Source of the DNA: Streptomyces sp. CC228A
Lineage (GTDB): Bacteria; Actinomycetota; Actinomycetes; Streptomycetales; Streptomycetaceae
DNA length: 64,000 nt
Assembly (NCBI RefSeq): GCF_021390935.1
Contig: NZ_JAJPUI010000002.1
Coordinates: 620,001 to 684,000 of the forward strand
Reading direction: 5' to 3'
This document shows, in pieces, positions 17,774 through 26,146 of this stretch (positions are counted from its first letter, which is position 1; each line of letters begins with the position of its first letter). The notes beneath the pieces are model-generated. The model was given only the letters and a program-made list of their open reading frames with translations. It had not been told where the DNA came from and ran no database searches. The position numbers and the translations under genes are program-made.

Positions 17774-17805
17774 GAGGCCCGGCGGGATCACCCCCGCCGG
17801 GCCTC
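17774..17805. terminator. Perfect 13-bp terminator hairpin after DUF3107
   Basis: The arms 17774-17786 and 17793-17805 pair perfectly with a 6-base loop, followed by a short pyrimidine stretch (gcctttccc). It sits 33 bp after the DUF3107 stop. Confidence 0.85.
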
Positions 17806-17917
17806 CGCCTTTCCCGGCAGCCCAAAGGAGCCGGGCCCCACGCGGACCCTCGGGCTGGGGAGGCGGTATCCCGGCGGCACCTCGGGCGACGGTGGTGGCG
17901 GGCCCTGGCCCGGCCGG

Positions 17918-18182
17918 GCGATACGGATCCGCGGCCGCAGGCCGCAGGGGGCGGGTCGCGGACGGAGCGACGTGGGCCCCCGCGGCACCTCAGGCCGCAG
18001 AGGGGCGGGCCCCGGACGGCGCGATACGAAACCCGTCGGCGCCTCAGGCCGCAGAGGAGCGGGCCCTGGACGGGCGGCGATACGGATCCGCGGCCGCGGA
18101 CCGCAGAAGAGCGGGCCCCGGACCGCGCGATACGGAACCCGGCGGCGCCTCAGGCCGCAGTGGTACGGGCACCCCGGACGGG
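17918..18182. repeat. Degenerate tandem repeat, about five units of 51-56 bp, in the 599-bp spacer 17741-18339
   Basis: Successive units share the words gcgatacggaaccc, cgcctcaggccgcag and agcgggccccggac, in register roughly every 53 bp. Divergence between units is high, so the array is old. No start codon with an SD and a sensible product is found inside; the spacer otherwise holds only the upstream terminator and the start region of the small membrane protein. Confidence 0.7.
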
Positions 18183-18339
18183 GCAGTGCGCCCGGGTGGT
18201 GCCGGTCCGGATGGGGTGCGGGGCTCGGGGAAGAGGCTGGTCGGGGCGTTCTTGAGGGGCGGCCGGGAGGATTGCGGTCCGCGTGTCACGGGTAGGACGG
18301 GCTACGACCGTTTTGACCCGCCCCGCCGTCCGCGAGGTG

Positions 18340-18615
18340 ATGCGTGTGTACTGGGAAGCGCTCGGCTCCGTCCTCCTCGGGCTCGCCCTGGCGTGGGCGG
18401 CCCTCCTGCGGATGCCCGACCGGCTTCCGCCGCGGCGCACGGTGCTGGTGACGGGCGTCCTCGGCGCCCTGTTCGGCGCCTTCGTCAGCCACGCGGCGCT
18501 CGGCCCCGGCTTCGTGCTGGGCACGCTCGTCGGGGCGGCCGCGGTCAGCGCCGTCCTGCTGTCCCTGCTGATCCGCCCGGCGAGCCGCCGCCTGCGCCGA
18601 TCCGCGGCGGCGTGA
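18340..18615 (+). CDS. Small hydrophobic membrane protein
   Basis: The 91-residue product has three hydrophobic segments (LGSVLLGLALAWAALL, VLVTGVLGALFGAFVSHAAL, LGTLVGAAAVSAVLLSLLI) and a basic tail, so it is a likely inner-membrane protein. ATG 18340 directly follows GAGGTG, which is rather close. An in-frame GTG at 18283 would add 19 polar residues and has GGAGG 12 bases upstream. No family can be assigned with confidence. Confidence 0.6.
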   Translation: MRVYWEALGSVLLGLALAWAALLRMPDRLPPRRTVLVTGVLGALFGAFVSHAALGPGFVLGTLVGAAAVSAVLLSLLIRPASRRLRRSAAA

Positions 18616-18797
18616 CGCACCGCGCCGCCGCCCCTCCCCTACCGAGGAACACCCGGTCCCCGCGACCGCGGCCGTCGCACGGACGGCCGCGGAGGCCGGG
18701 GCGACGAGCGCAGCCGATGAGCCACCGGCCGAGCGAGCGCCCCGGGTGAGGGGACGCGCCCCCGGGTAGGCCGGCGCCGCCGGCCCAGGGGGAGCCG

Positions 18798-19553
18798 TCA
18801 GGAGGCCAGGCCGAGGGCCGCCATCCGCTTGGTGTGGGCCTTGGTGATCCGCGAGAACATCTCGCCCACCGCCGCCAGGTCGAAGCCGTCCGCGACCCCG
18901 CCGACCAGCATGGTCGACAGGGCGTCGCGCTCCGCGACCACCCGCTGGGCCTGCGACAGCGCCTCCCCCATGAGCCTGCGCGCCCACAGCGCGAGACGGC
19001 CGCCGAGCCGCGGGTCCGCCTCGATCGCGGCGCGCACCTTCTCCACGGCGAAGTTCCCGTGCCCGGTGTCGTCGAGCACCGACAGCACCAGCGCGCAGGT
19101 GTCGGAGTCCAGCCGGGTCGCCACCTCCCGGTAGAAGTCGCTGGCGATGGAGTCGCCGACATACGCCTTGACCAGGCCCTCCAGCCAGTCCGAGGGAGCG
19201 GTCTGCAAGTGGAAGTCGTCCAGCGGCTTGGCGAAGGGCTCCATCGCGGCCGTGGGGTCCTCGCCGATCGCGGCCAGCCGGTTCCGCAACTGCTCGAAGT
19301 GGTGGAACTCCGCCGACGCCATCTTCGCCAGCTCCGCCTTGTCCGCCAGCGACGGGGCCAGCTTCGCGTCCTCGGCGAGCCGCTCGAAGGCCGCGAGCTC
19401 TCCGTACGCGAGCACCCCCAGCAGGTCGACGATCGCCTCGCGGTACCGCGGGTCGGCGGACGCGGCGGCCCAGTCCTTGGCGGCGATGCCGGTCGGCGCG
19501 GGGCTGCCGGCGGCGGTGTCTTCTGCGGTGTTGGCGTTGTCAGGCGTCTCCAT
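18798..19553 (-). CDS. Ferritin-like fold (MiaE-like) protein
   Basis: The 251-residue helical protein carries ferritin-like iron-ligand patterns: ELAAFERLAEDA, then AEFHHFEQL (E..H pair), later SDFYREVA and DDTGHGNFAVEKV, resembling the diiron tRNA hydroxylase MiaE/ferritin-like superfamily. It may bind a diiron centre in the cytosol; substrate unknown. ATG 19553 is preceded 8 bases upstream by TATTGT (minus strand, 19567-19562), so the mRNA is probably leaderless. The gene is divergent from the DEAD-box helicase gene across a 403-bp spacer. Confidence 0.8.
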   Translation of the reverse strand: METPDNANTAEDTAAGSPAPTGIAAKDWAAASADPRYREAIVDLLGVLAYGELAAFERLAEDAKLAPSLADKAELAKMASAEFHHFEQLRNRLAAIGEDPTAAMEPFAKPLDDFHLQTAPSDWLEGLVKAYVGDSIASDFYREVATRLDSDTCALVLSVLDDTGHGNFAVEKVRAAIEADPRLGGRLALWARRLMGEALSQAQRVVAERDALSTMLVGGVADGFDLAAVGEMFSRITKAHTKRMAALGLAS

Positions 19554-19956
19554 AGAAGCGCACAATAGCCCGCCCTCCGCGCCCCGGAAGGACGCAGTCA
19601 GCGAGTGTGACCTCCCCCTCCTTGTGAATTGCCCCAACACACCTGCGCGATTCCGGGGTACAGTGATAAAGCGCCTGTCGAGTATGCGGACACTTCCGCA
19701 TGGGCTCGGGAGGCCGTTCCATGAATGAGGATGCCCGGTCGGTGGCCCGATCGGCTCCGACCCGACAGCCCTCCGTGCGCTCTCGCACATGAGGGGCCCT
19801 CAGCGGTGTGACGCTTCGAGCGACGGCAGTGGTCCCGCGCCACCCGGCAGCGACCTCCAGGTCCGCGGCCGGCAGATGTTCCGGCGCGGTCACGACCCTC
19901 GCGGTCGAGACCCCCAGCGTTCGCCTCATGCCGCGGTTCACAGAAGAGGCGACACC
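19554..19956. other. Divergent control region, ferritin-like gene and DEAD-box helicase
   Basis: On the minus strand TATTGT (19567-19562) is a good leaderless -10 box for the ferritin-like gene. On the plus strand the helicase has SD AGAAGAGG (19942-19949) and appears to have a long leader. Frames open between 19789 and 19956 have only about 60 percent GC at third positions, unlike real genes here, so I regard this stretch as untranslated. Confidence 0.5.
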
Positions 19957-22026
19957 CTGACTACGCAGCCTACGACTTTCCGAGAACTCGGGATCCTCCC
20001 CGAGACCGCCGAGGCCCTGGAGGCCGTCGGCATCACCACCCCCTTCCCCATCCAGGAGATGACGCTCCCGGTCGCGTTGTCCGGCACCGACGTCATCGGG
20101 CAGGCCAAGACCGGCACCGGCAAGACCCTCGGTTTCGGTCTGCCGCTGCTGGAGCGCGTCACGGTCCCCGCGGACGTCGAGGCGGGCCGGGCGCAGCCCG
20201 AGCAGCTGACCGACGCGCCGCAGGCCCTGATCGTCGTGCCCACCCGCGAGCTGTGCACCCAGGTCACGAACGACCTGCTGACCGCGGGCAAGGTCCGCAA
20301 CGTCCGCGTGCTGGCGATCTACGGCGGCCGGGCGTACGAGCCGCAGGTCGAGGCCCTGTCCAAGGGTGTCGACGTGGTCGTCGGCACCCCGGGCCGGCTG
20401 CTCGACCTGGCCGGGCAGCGGAAGCTGGACCTCTCCCACATCCGCACGCTCGTGCTGGACGAGGCGGACGAGATGCTCGACCTGGGCTTCCTGCCCGACG
20501 TCGAGAAGATCATCGACAGGCTGCCGCCGAAGCGCCAGACCATGCTCTTCTCGGCGACCATGCCCGGCGCGGTGATCGGCCTGGCGCGCCGCTACATGTC
20601 GCAGCCCACGCACATCCGCGCCGCCGCGCCGGACGACCAGGGCATCACGCACGCCAACATCAAGCAGTTCGTCTACCGCGCCCACTCGATGGACAAGCCG
20701 GAGATGATCGCCCGCATCCTGCAGGCCCGCGGCCGCGGTCTGGCGATGGTCTTCTGCCGTACGAAGCGCACGGCGGCGGACATCGCGGAGCAGCTGGAGC
20801 GGCGCGGCTTCGCCTCGGGCGCGGTCCACGGCGACCTCGGCCAGGGCGCCCGCGAGCAGGCGCTGCGCGCGTTCCGCAACGGCAAGGTCGACGTGCTGGT
20901 CTGCACGGACGTCGCCGCCCGCGGCATCGACGTCGAGGGCGTCACGCACGTGATCAACTACCAGTCGCCCGAGGACGAGAAGACGTACCTCCACCGCACC
21001 GGCCGCACCGGCCGCGCGGGAGCGTCCGGTACGGCGGTCACGCTGGTGGACTGGGACGACATCCCGCGCTGGCAGCTGATCAACAAGGCGCTGGAGCTGG
21101 ACTACAACGACCCGGTCGAGACGTACTCCACGTCGCCCCACCTCTACCGCGACCTGGACATCCCGGAGGGCACGAAGGGCGTCCTGCCGCGGGCCGAGCG
21201 CACCCGTGCCGGGCTCGACGCGGAAGAGGTGGAGGACCTCGGTGAGCCGGGCGGCCGCGGGCGCGGCCGTGCGGCGCGCGGGGGCCGCGGGCACGAGCGT
21301 GAGGAAGAGCGCCCCGCGCGCACCCGCACGCCCCGTCAGCGCCGCCGCACGCGCGGCGGGCAGGCGCTCGAAGAGGGCGCCCCGGTGGCGGACGCGCCCG
21401 CTGCGGGCCCCGAGGCGGAGACCGGCGCGGTGCCGGCCGAGCGCCGCACGCTGCGCCGTCGCCGCCGCACCCGCGCGGGCGGGGCGGCCGCAGTGGAGGC
21501 GACCTCCGCGGTGACGCCGGAGGCCCCGCAGCCCGAGGCCGCCGCCGTGGCCGTGCAGCCGGAACCGGCTGCGGAGGCCGTGGCGGCCGTCGAGACCGCC
21601 GAGGCCCCCGCCGAGCGCAGGCCCCGGCGCCGTACCCGCTCGTCGTCTGCTGCGGCAGCCGTGGAAACGGCGGAAGGCACGGAGCAGGCCACCGCGCCGA
21701 AGCAGCGCCGCACCCGCACCTCCGCGGCCGCCAAGGCCGTCGAGACGGCTGAAGGGACCGAGTCGGCCGCCCCTGCGGCGGAGGAGGCCGAGGCCAAGCC
21801 GCGCCGCCGTACCCGCAAGGCCACCACGGCCAAGGAGCCCGTGGAGGGCACCGAGGGCGCTGCGGCCGCCGAGGCGCCGGCGGAGCCCGAGGCCAAGCCC
21901 CGCCGCCGTACCCGCAAGGCCGCCGCGGCCGCCGACACCGCAGCGGTCGAGGAGCCCGCGGCCGAGGCCGCGCCCCGGCGCCGCCGCGCCCGGAAGGCCG
22001 CCGCGGTGCAGCCCACGGAGGCCTGA
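19957..22026 (+). CDS. DEAD-box ATP-dependent RNA helicase with Arg/Thr/Ala-repeat tail
   Basis: The helicase core (residues about 1-420) has every DEAD-box motif: Q motif PFPIQ, motif I AKTGTGKT, Ia PTRELC, GTPGR, II LDEADEML, III FSATMP, IV VFCRTKRT, V TDVAARGID and VI HRTGRTGRAG. It unwinds structured RNA, probably in ribosome assembly, mRNA decay or cold response. The C-terminal 270 residues are low-complexity, with recurring basic blocks of the RRRTRKA type between Ala/Glu/Pro stretches, likely an RNA-binding tail. The probable start is CTG 19957, 7 bases after AGAAGAGG; ATG 19876 in frame would add 27 residues of poor coding character. Confidence 0.93.
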   Translation: MTTQPTTFRELGILPETAEALEAVGITTPFPIQEMTLPVALSGTDVIGQAKTGTGKTLGFGLPLLERVTVPADVEAGRAQPEQLTDAPQALIVVPTRELCTQVTNDLLTAGKVRNVRVLAIYGGRAYEPQVEALSKGVDVVVGTPGRLLDLAGQRKLDLSHIRTLVLDEADEMLDLGFLPDVEKIIDRLPPKRQTMLFSATMPGAVIGLARRYMSQPTHIRAAAPDDQGITHANIKQFVYRAHSMDKPEMIARILQARGRGLAMVFCRTKRTAADIAEQLERRGFASGAVHGDLGQGAREQALRAFRNGKVDVLVCTDVAARGIDVEGVTHVINYQSPEDEKTYLHRTGRTGRAGASGTAVTLVDWDDIPRWQLINKALELDYNDPVETYSTSPHLYRDLDIPEGTKGVLPRAERTRAGLDAEEVEDLGEPGGRGRGRAARGGRGHEREEERPARTRTPRQRRRTRGGQALEEGAPVADAPAAGPEAETGAVPAERRTLRRRRRTRAGGAAAVEATSAVTPEAPQPEAAAVAVQPEPAAEAVAAVETAEAPAERRPRRRTRSSSAAAAVETAEGTEQATAPKQRRTRTSAAAKAVETAEGTESAAPAAEEAEAKPRRRTRKATTAKEPVEGTEGAAAAEAPAEPEAKPRRRTRKAAAAADTAAVEEPAAEAAPRRRRARKAAAVQPTEA

Positions 22027-22039
22027 CCCCGCAGCAAGC

Positions 22040-22081
22040 GCGACGCCCCCGCAGCCTCACCCGAGGCGGCGGGGGCGTCGC
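22040..22081 (+). terminator. Terminator hairpin after the DEAD-box helicase
   Basis: The arms 22040-22052 and 22069-22081 pair perfectly over 13 bp, and an inner stem gcctc/gaggc closes on the loop accc, giving a long, nearly continuous hairpin followed by tctgt. It begins 14 bp after the helicase stop. Confidence 0.9.
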
Positions 22082-22446
22082 TCTGTCACGGCCCCGCGTG
22101 CAGGTGTACCGGGCCCGGCTGCCCGCCTCCCCGTGCGGGAGGCGTACGGGGAGGCGGCCGGCGGACCGCGGCATGCGGACCGCGAGCGGTGCGACGGTCA
22201 GCAGGCGGCGGCGCCCCAGTCACCGGCACAGGTCAGCGGGCCGGGCGCCAGCCGGCGGCCGGTCGGCCCACCGTCGGCAGCACCCCGGCGGCGGACCCGC
22301 AGCCGGCACCCTCGCGGCGGACCGGCCATCGGCGCCGTGGCCGGCCGCGAACGCCCCGAACCGCCTGGCAGCCCGACAGCACCGACAGCACCGCCAGCCC
22401 AGAGCAGCACCGCCGTCAGGGCACCCCAGCAGCCCCGGGACCCCCG

Positions 22447-22547
22447 GACCGCCGCGCCGCCCCAAGTGCCCCAGCAGCCCCGGACCGCCACGACACCCAG
22501 CAGCCCCGGCACCCCCGGACCGCTCGGCAGCCCCGCCAGCCCCAAGC
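22447..22547 (+). repeat. Perfect 101-bp direct repeat, copy 1
   Basis: Identical over 101 bp to 22855-22955, and the match continues with a single change for about 13 more bases. The 408-bp offset and identity suggest a recent duplication or gene conversion inside the C-rich spacer. Confidence 0.9.
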
Positions 22548-22854
22548 ACCCCGGCACCCCCCGACCGCCGCGCCGCCCCAAGTGCCCCGGCAGCACCGTC
22601 CCGCCACGCCACCCCCAGCAGCCCGGGCACCCCGGACCACCTCGGCAGCCCCACCAGCCCCAAGCACCCCGGCACCCCGACCGCCGCGCCGCCCCGACAC
22701 ACCCGAACCGCCCTGCCGCCCTGCCGCCCTGCCGCCCTGCCGCCCTGCCGCCCCGAGCATCCCGGTACGCCGGGACCGCCGCGCTGCCCTCACCAGCCCC
22801 GGCACCCCCGGACCACCTCGGCAGCCCCGCCAGCCCCAAGCACCCCGGCACCCC

Positions 22855-22955
22855 GACCGCCGCGCCGCCCCAAGTGCCCCAGCAGCCCCGGACCGCCACG
22901 ACACCCAGCAGCCCCGGCACCCCCGGACCGCTCGGCAGCCCCGCCAGCCCCAAGC
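22855..22955 (+). repeat. Perfect 101-bp direct repeat, copy 2
   Basis: Second copy of the 101-bp unit at 22447-22547. Recombination between the two would delete 408 bp, so the length of this spacer may vary between strains. Confidence 0.9.
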
Positions 22956-23204
22956 GCCCCGGCACCCCGACCGCCGCGCCGCCCCCAGCAGTCCCGGCAA
23001 CCGGCGCCCCGAGCACCCCCGGACCGCCGCGCCACCCCCAGCGGCCCCCGGCCCACGGCCCCGGCCCCGGCCCCGGCCCCGGCAACCGCTGCCCCCGGCG
23101 ATCCGCGGGCTGTCCGCCACCGCGGTGCCAGGTCGGGGTCGGCCGGCTGTGGCCCTGGGGCCGGAGGCAGGGGGCTGCGGGGCATCGCTGGGGTGAGGGA
23201 CCGT

Positions 23205-23210
23205 TAGCCT
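23205..23210 (+). promoter_or_regulatory. -10 box of a leaderless hydrolase mRNA
   Basis: TAGCCT matches TANNNT and ends 6 bases before ATG 23217; no SD lies between them, so transcription probably starts at or next to the start codon. Confidence 0.5.
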
Positions 23211-23216
23211 CGGGGC

Positions 23217-24122
23217 ATGAGTCGGCCGCCCACCTTCGTACCGCCCGCCTGTGCCCGTGCCCGAGTGCTGGAGACCGCCCGGGGCCCCTTCGCCGTGCTC
23301 GACGCCGCGCCCCCGGGTGGTCGCCCGGTGAGCGGCACCGCGCTCCTGCTGCCCGGGTACACCGGCAGCAAGGAGGACTTCATCGCCATGCTGGAGCCCC
23401 TCACCGATGCCGGGTACCGGGTCGTCGCCGTCGACGGACGGGGGCAGTACGAGACGGCCGGGCCGGACGACCCGCGGGCCTACGCCCAGCGGGAACTGGC
23501 ACTCGACGTGCTCGCCCAGGCGGAGGCGCTGCGCGGCGACGGCACGCCCCTGCACCTGCTGGGACATTCGCTCGGCGGCCAGATCGCCCGGGCCGCCGTG
23601 CTGACCGACCACGCCCCGTTCGCGTCGCTCACCCTCATGAGCTCGGGGCCGGCCGAGGTCGCCGCCCCGCAGCGGGAGAAGATCAAACTGCTCGGGGACG
23701 CTCTCGGGGCGCTCGGCATGGACGAGGTCTGGACGGCCATGCGCGCGCTGGACCCCCCGGAGGACGCCGACGACCCGCTGCGTGGCGGCGACCGGGAGGA
23801 CCTGCGGCAGCGCTGGCTGCGCCACAACCCGGCGCAGCTCACCGCCACCGGGCGCCAGTTGAGCACCGAGCCGGACCGGGTGGCGGAGCTGGCCGCGCTG
23901 CGTCCGGCGCTGCCCTGCCACGTGCTGTCCGGGGAGCGCGACGACACCTGGCCGGTGCCGCTGCTCGACGCGATGGCGGCGCGGCTCGGCGCCCACCGCA
24001 CGGTCGTCGCGGGCGCGGAGCACTCGCCCAACACGGACCGGCCCCGGGAGACCTCGGAGGCGGTGGCGGCGTTCTGGGACCGGGCGGGCCGCCCCGGCAA
24101 CGCCGCTGAAGCACGGGCGTAA
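23217..24122 (+). CDS. Alpha/beta hydrolase
   Basis: The 301-residue cytosolic enzyme shows LLPGYTGSKEDF (oxyanion turn), AVDGRGQYET, nucleophile elbow LLGHSLGGQIAR (Ser), acid in VLSGERDDTWPV (Asp) and base in VAGAEHSPNTDRP (His). It is a member of the large monoglyceride-lipase/esterase-like group; the substrate is unknown. The gene appears to be expressed from a leaderless promoter and is followed 67 bp later by a 50-residue gene in the same direction. Confidence 0.88.
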   Translation: MSRPPTFVPPACARARVLETARGPFAVLDAAPPGGRPVSGTALLLPGYTGSKEDFIAMLEPLTDAGYRVVAVDGRGQYETAGPDDPRAYAQRELALDVLAQAEALRGDGTPLHLLGHSLGGQIARAAVLTDHAPFASLTLMSSGPAEVAAPQREKIKLLGDALGALGMDEVWTAMRALDPPEDADDPLRGGDREDLRQRWLRHNPAQLTATGRQLSTEPDRVAELAALRPALPCHVLSGERDDTWPVPLLDAMAARLGAHRTVVAGAEHSPNTDRPRETSEAVAAFWDRAGRPGNAAEARA

Positions 24123-24189
24123 CCGGGACCGGCGAGCATGGCGCGACCGGGCCGCACGCGCGGCCCACCGCGCGACGAAGGGGACCGCC

Positions 24190-24342
24190 ATGCGCTTCGA
24201 GATCATGCGCCTCGACGACGTCGACGGCGCCGCCGTGGACCGTACGGTGGTGGACGCCGCCTCCGTCGGCCGGATCGTGCAGCAGGCGGCCGCGACCGGC
24301 CAGCGGATCTACATCCGCCCGGCCGGCCCCGACGCCCCCTGA
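24190..24342 (+). CDS. Small conserved hypothetical protein (50 residues)
   Basis: The product, MRFEIMRLDDVDGAAV to RIYIRPAGPDAP, is 50 residues with AAGGGGA 5-10 bases before the ATG and near-total GC at third codon positions, so it is very likely real. It looks like a compact alpha/beta fold with no Cys or membrane segment. I recall close relatives in other streptomycetes but no known function. Confidence 0.75.
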   Translation: MRFEIMRLDDVDGAAVDRTVVDAASVGRIVQQAAATGQRIYIRPAGPDAP

Positions 24343-24404
24343 CGGCGTGCCGCTGCCGCCCGTGGCCCATGGGCGGGGCGCTGGGGCGCGCGGCAGGCGT
24401 ACGA

Positions 24405-24433
24405 ACGCCCCCGTGCGCGGTGCACGGGGGCGT
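24405..24433. terminator. Perfect 12-bp hairpin between convergent genes
   Basis: The arms 24405-24416 and 24422-24433 pair perfectly around a 5-base loop. It can terminate both the small plus-strand gene and the minus-strand marC-family gene that ends at 24459. Confidence 0.85.
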
Positions 24434-24458
24434 CCCGGGTCCGTCGGGATCAGCCCGA

Positions 24459-25067
24459 TCAGGCGGTACCGTTGATGGTCTGGGTCACGCCGTTGATGAT
24501 CTGCTGCACGGCGATCGCCGACAGCATCATCCCGGCGAGGCGGGTCACCAGGACCACACCGCCGTCCTTGATGACCCGGATGATGACCAGCGAGTAGCGC
24601 ATGGTCAGCCACAGCACGACGTGCATGGCGGCGATGGCCGCCCAGACCGAGACCTGCCCCGCGGCGCCGTCGGCGTGCTGGACGGCGAGGATCACGGCGA
24701 CGATCGCACCGGGGCCCGCGAGCAGCGGCATGCCCAGCGGTACGAGCGCGACGTTGACGTCCTTGGTCTGCTTCGGCTCGTCCGTCTTGCCGGTGAGCAG
24801 GTCGAGCGCGATGAGCAGGAGCAGCAGGCCACCCGCGATCATCAGGGCGGGCACGGACACGTGCAGGTAGTCGAGGATCTGCTGGCCCAGCAGGCCGAAG
24901 ACGGTGATCACGCTGAAGGCGACGGCCACCGCCTGCCAGGCCATGCGGCGCTGGACCTTGGTGGCGCGCCCGGAGGTCAGCGCGAGGAAGATCGGAGTGA
25001 TCCCGGGGGGATCCATGATGACAAAAAGGGTCAGAAAGAGAGAGCCGAAGAGGGCGAGGTCGAACAC
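24459..25067 (-). CDS. MarC family integral membrane protein
   Basis: The 202-residue protein has six predicted transmembrane helices and the MarC family marks IMDPPGITPIFLALT near the N-terminus and LVPLGMPLLAGPGAIVAVI in the middle. The family lies in the inner membrane; despite its name its transport role is unsettled. GTG 25067 is the start. The neighbour on the same strand, a PHP phosphoesterase gene, begins about 1 kb upstream and reads toward it. Confidence 0.92.
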   Translation of the reverse strand: MFDLALFGSLFLTLFVIMDPPGITPIFLALTSGRATKVQRRMAWQAVAVAFSVITVFGLLGQQILDYLHVSVPALMIAGGLLLLLIALDLLTGKTDEPKQTKDVNVALVPLGMPLLAGPGAIVAVILAVQHADGAAGQVSVWAAIAAMHVVLWLTMRYSLVIIRVIKDGGVVLVTRLAGMMLSAIAVQQIINGVTQTINGTA

Positions 25068-25192
25068 GATGTGGCCTTGCGGAGAGGGTTGTGCAGGGGA
25101 ATGCCGCCCGAGGAGCGGGCAGGCCGGGGAAAGTGCGGGGCGGGAGGGGCGGGGCCCCTCACCGGGCGCTGCGGGGTGTCGGCCCCGGACCG

Positions 25193-26059
25193 TCAGGCGT
25201 CGACGCGTCCGCCCGCGCCCGGGACCGGGAAGGCTCCGGCGGCGCGCCGCGTGATCTCACCGAAGATCTCGGGGTCGGTGGTGTGGTCGCCGAGCGCGCA
25301 GGTCTTGCGGGTGCCGTGGTAGTCGCTGGAGCCGGTGGTGAGCAGGCCGAGGTCGGCGGCGAGGCCGCGCAGCCGGGCCCGGGTCGGCTCGTCGTGGTCC
25401 ATGTGGTCGACCTCGATGCCGTCCAGGCCGTACGCCGTGAGGTCGGCGATCACGGAGTCGGGAGCGGTCTGGCCGCGCTTGACCGCGGCGGGGTGCGCGA
25501 AGACCGTGACGCCGCCCGCCTCCTTGACCAGGCGGATGGCCTTGAAGGGGTCGAGTTCGTGCTTCTCGACGTACGCCCGGCCGCCGTCGGCGAGCCACTC
25601 GGTGGTGAAGGCGCCGGAGACGTCGGGGACGACACCCAGCTCGACCAGGGCCTGCGCGATGTGCGGGCGTCCCACGGAACCGTCACCCGCGATGGCGGCG
25701 ACCCGCTCCCAGGTCACCGGTACGCCCCGCTCCTGGAGCTTGGCCACCATGGCCCGGGCGCGCGGGACGCGGTCGTCGCGGACCAGCTCCATCTCGCGGG
25801 CCAGCTCGGGCTCGGCGGGGTCGAAGAGGTAGGCCAGCAGGTGCATGCCGACGCCGTTGAGGCGGCAGGACAGCTCGGCGCCCGTGACGAGGGTGAGGCC
25901 CTCGGGGAGCGCGGCGATCGCCTCGGCGTGGCCCCGGGTCGTGTCGTGGTCGGTCAGCGCGACCACGTCGAGACCGGTGGCGGCGGCGCGCCGCACCAGC
26001 TCGGCGGGGGTGTCCGTGCCGTCGGAGGCCGTGGAGTGGGTGTGCAGGTCGATGCGCAC
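25193..26059 (-). CDS. PHP-domain phosphoesterase (RNase AM / TrpH-like)
   Basis: The 288-residue protein opens with the metal-binding motif IDLHTHSTASDGTDTP and has ALTDHDTTRGHAEA, an internal FAHPAAVKRG and the late SSDYHG, together the PHP active site. This subgroup hydrolyses 3-prime,5-prime-nucleoside bisphosphates and short 5-prime RNA ends. GTG 26059 (VRIDLHTHS) has GGAG 7 bases upstream; an open extension to 26098 has no SD. Cytosolic. Confidence 0.88.
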   Translation of the reverse strand: MRIDLHTHSTASDGTDTPAELVRRAAATGLDVVALTDHDTTRGHAEAIAALPEGLTLVTGAELSCRLNGVGMHLLAYLFDPAEPELAREMELVRDDRVPRARAMVAKLQERGVPVTWERVAAIAGDGSVGRPHIAQALVELGVVPDVSGAFTTEWLADGGRAYVEKHELDPFKAIRLVKEAGGVTVFAHPAAVKRGQTAPDSVIADLTAYGLDGIEVDHMDHDEPTRARLRGLAADLGLLTTGSSDYHGTRKTCALGDHTTDPEIFGEITRRAAGAFPVPGAGGRVDA

Positions 26060-26146
26060 GACTCGGCTCCAGGGCTCGGTACGGAAGAACGGGGACACCC
26101 AAGAATAACCGGCACCGCGGGCCGCCGAACCGTGGCCGTGCTCACG

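Larger units (their letters stand above)
22100..23190. repeat. C-rich repetitive spacer (1.1 kb) without a gene
   Basis: The 1190-bp spacer between helicase and hydrolase is built of shuffled words such as ccccggcacccc, gaccgccgcgccgcc and cagccccgccagccccaagc, with an 8-bp tandem run (ctgccgcc, about five copies, 22713-22752). The plus strand is strongly C-biased over G from about 22340 to 23090, so several frames stay open by chance with Pro/Arg/Ala-only products and no SD. Closely spaced CCCC runs predict G-quadruplexes on the minus strand. I see no gene in it. Confidence 0.75.

Noticed and set aside
22098..23207. A 369-codon Pro/Arg/Ser-rich frame
   Set aside because: Three plus-strand frames and several minus-strand frames are open over the same C-rich repeat; none has an SD or a plausible composition.
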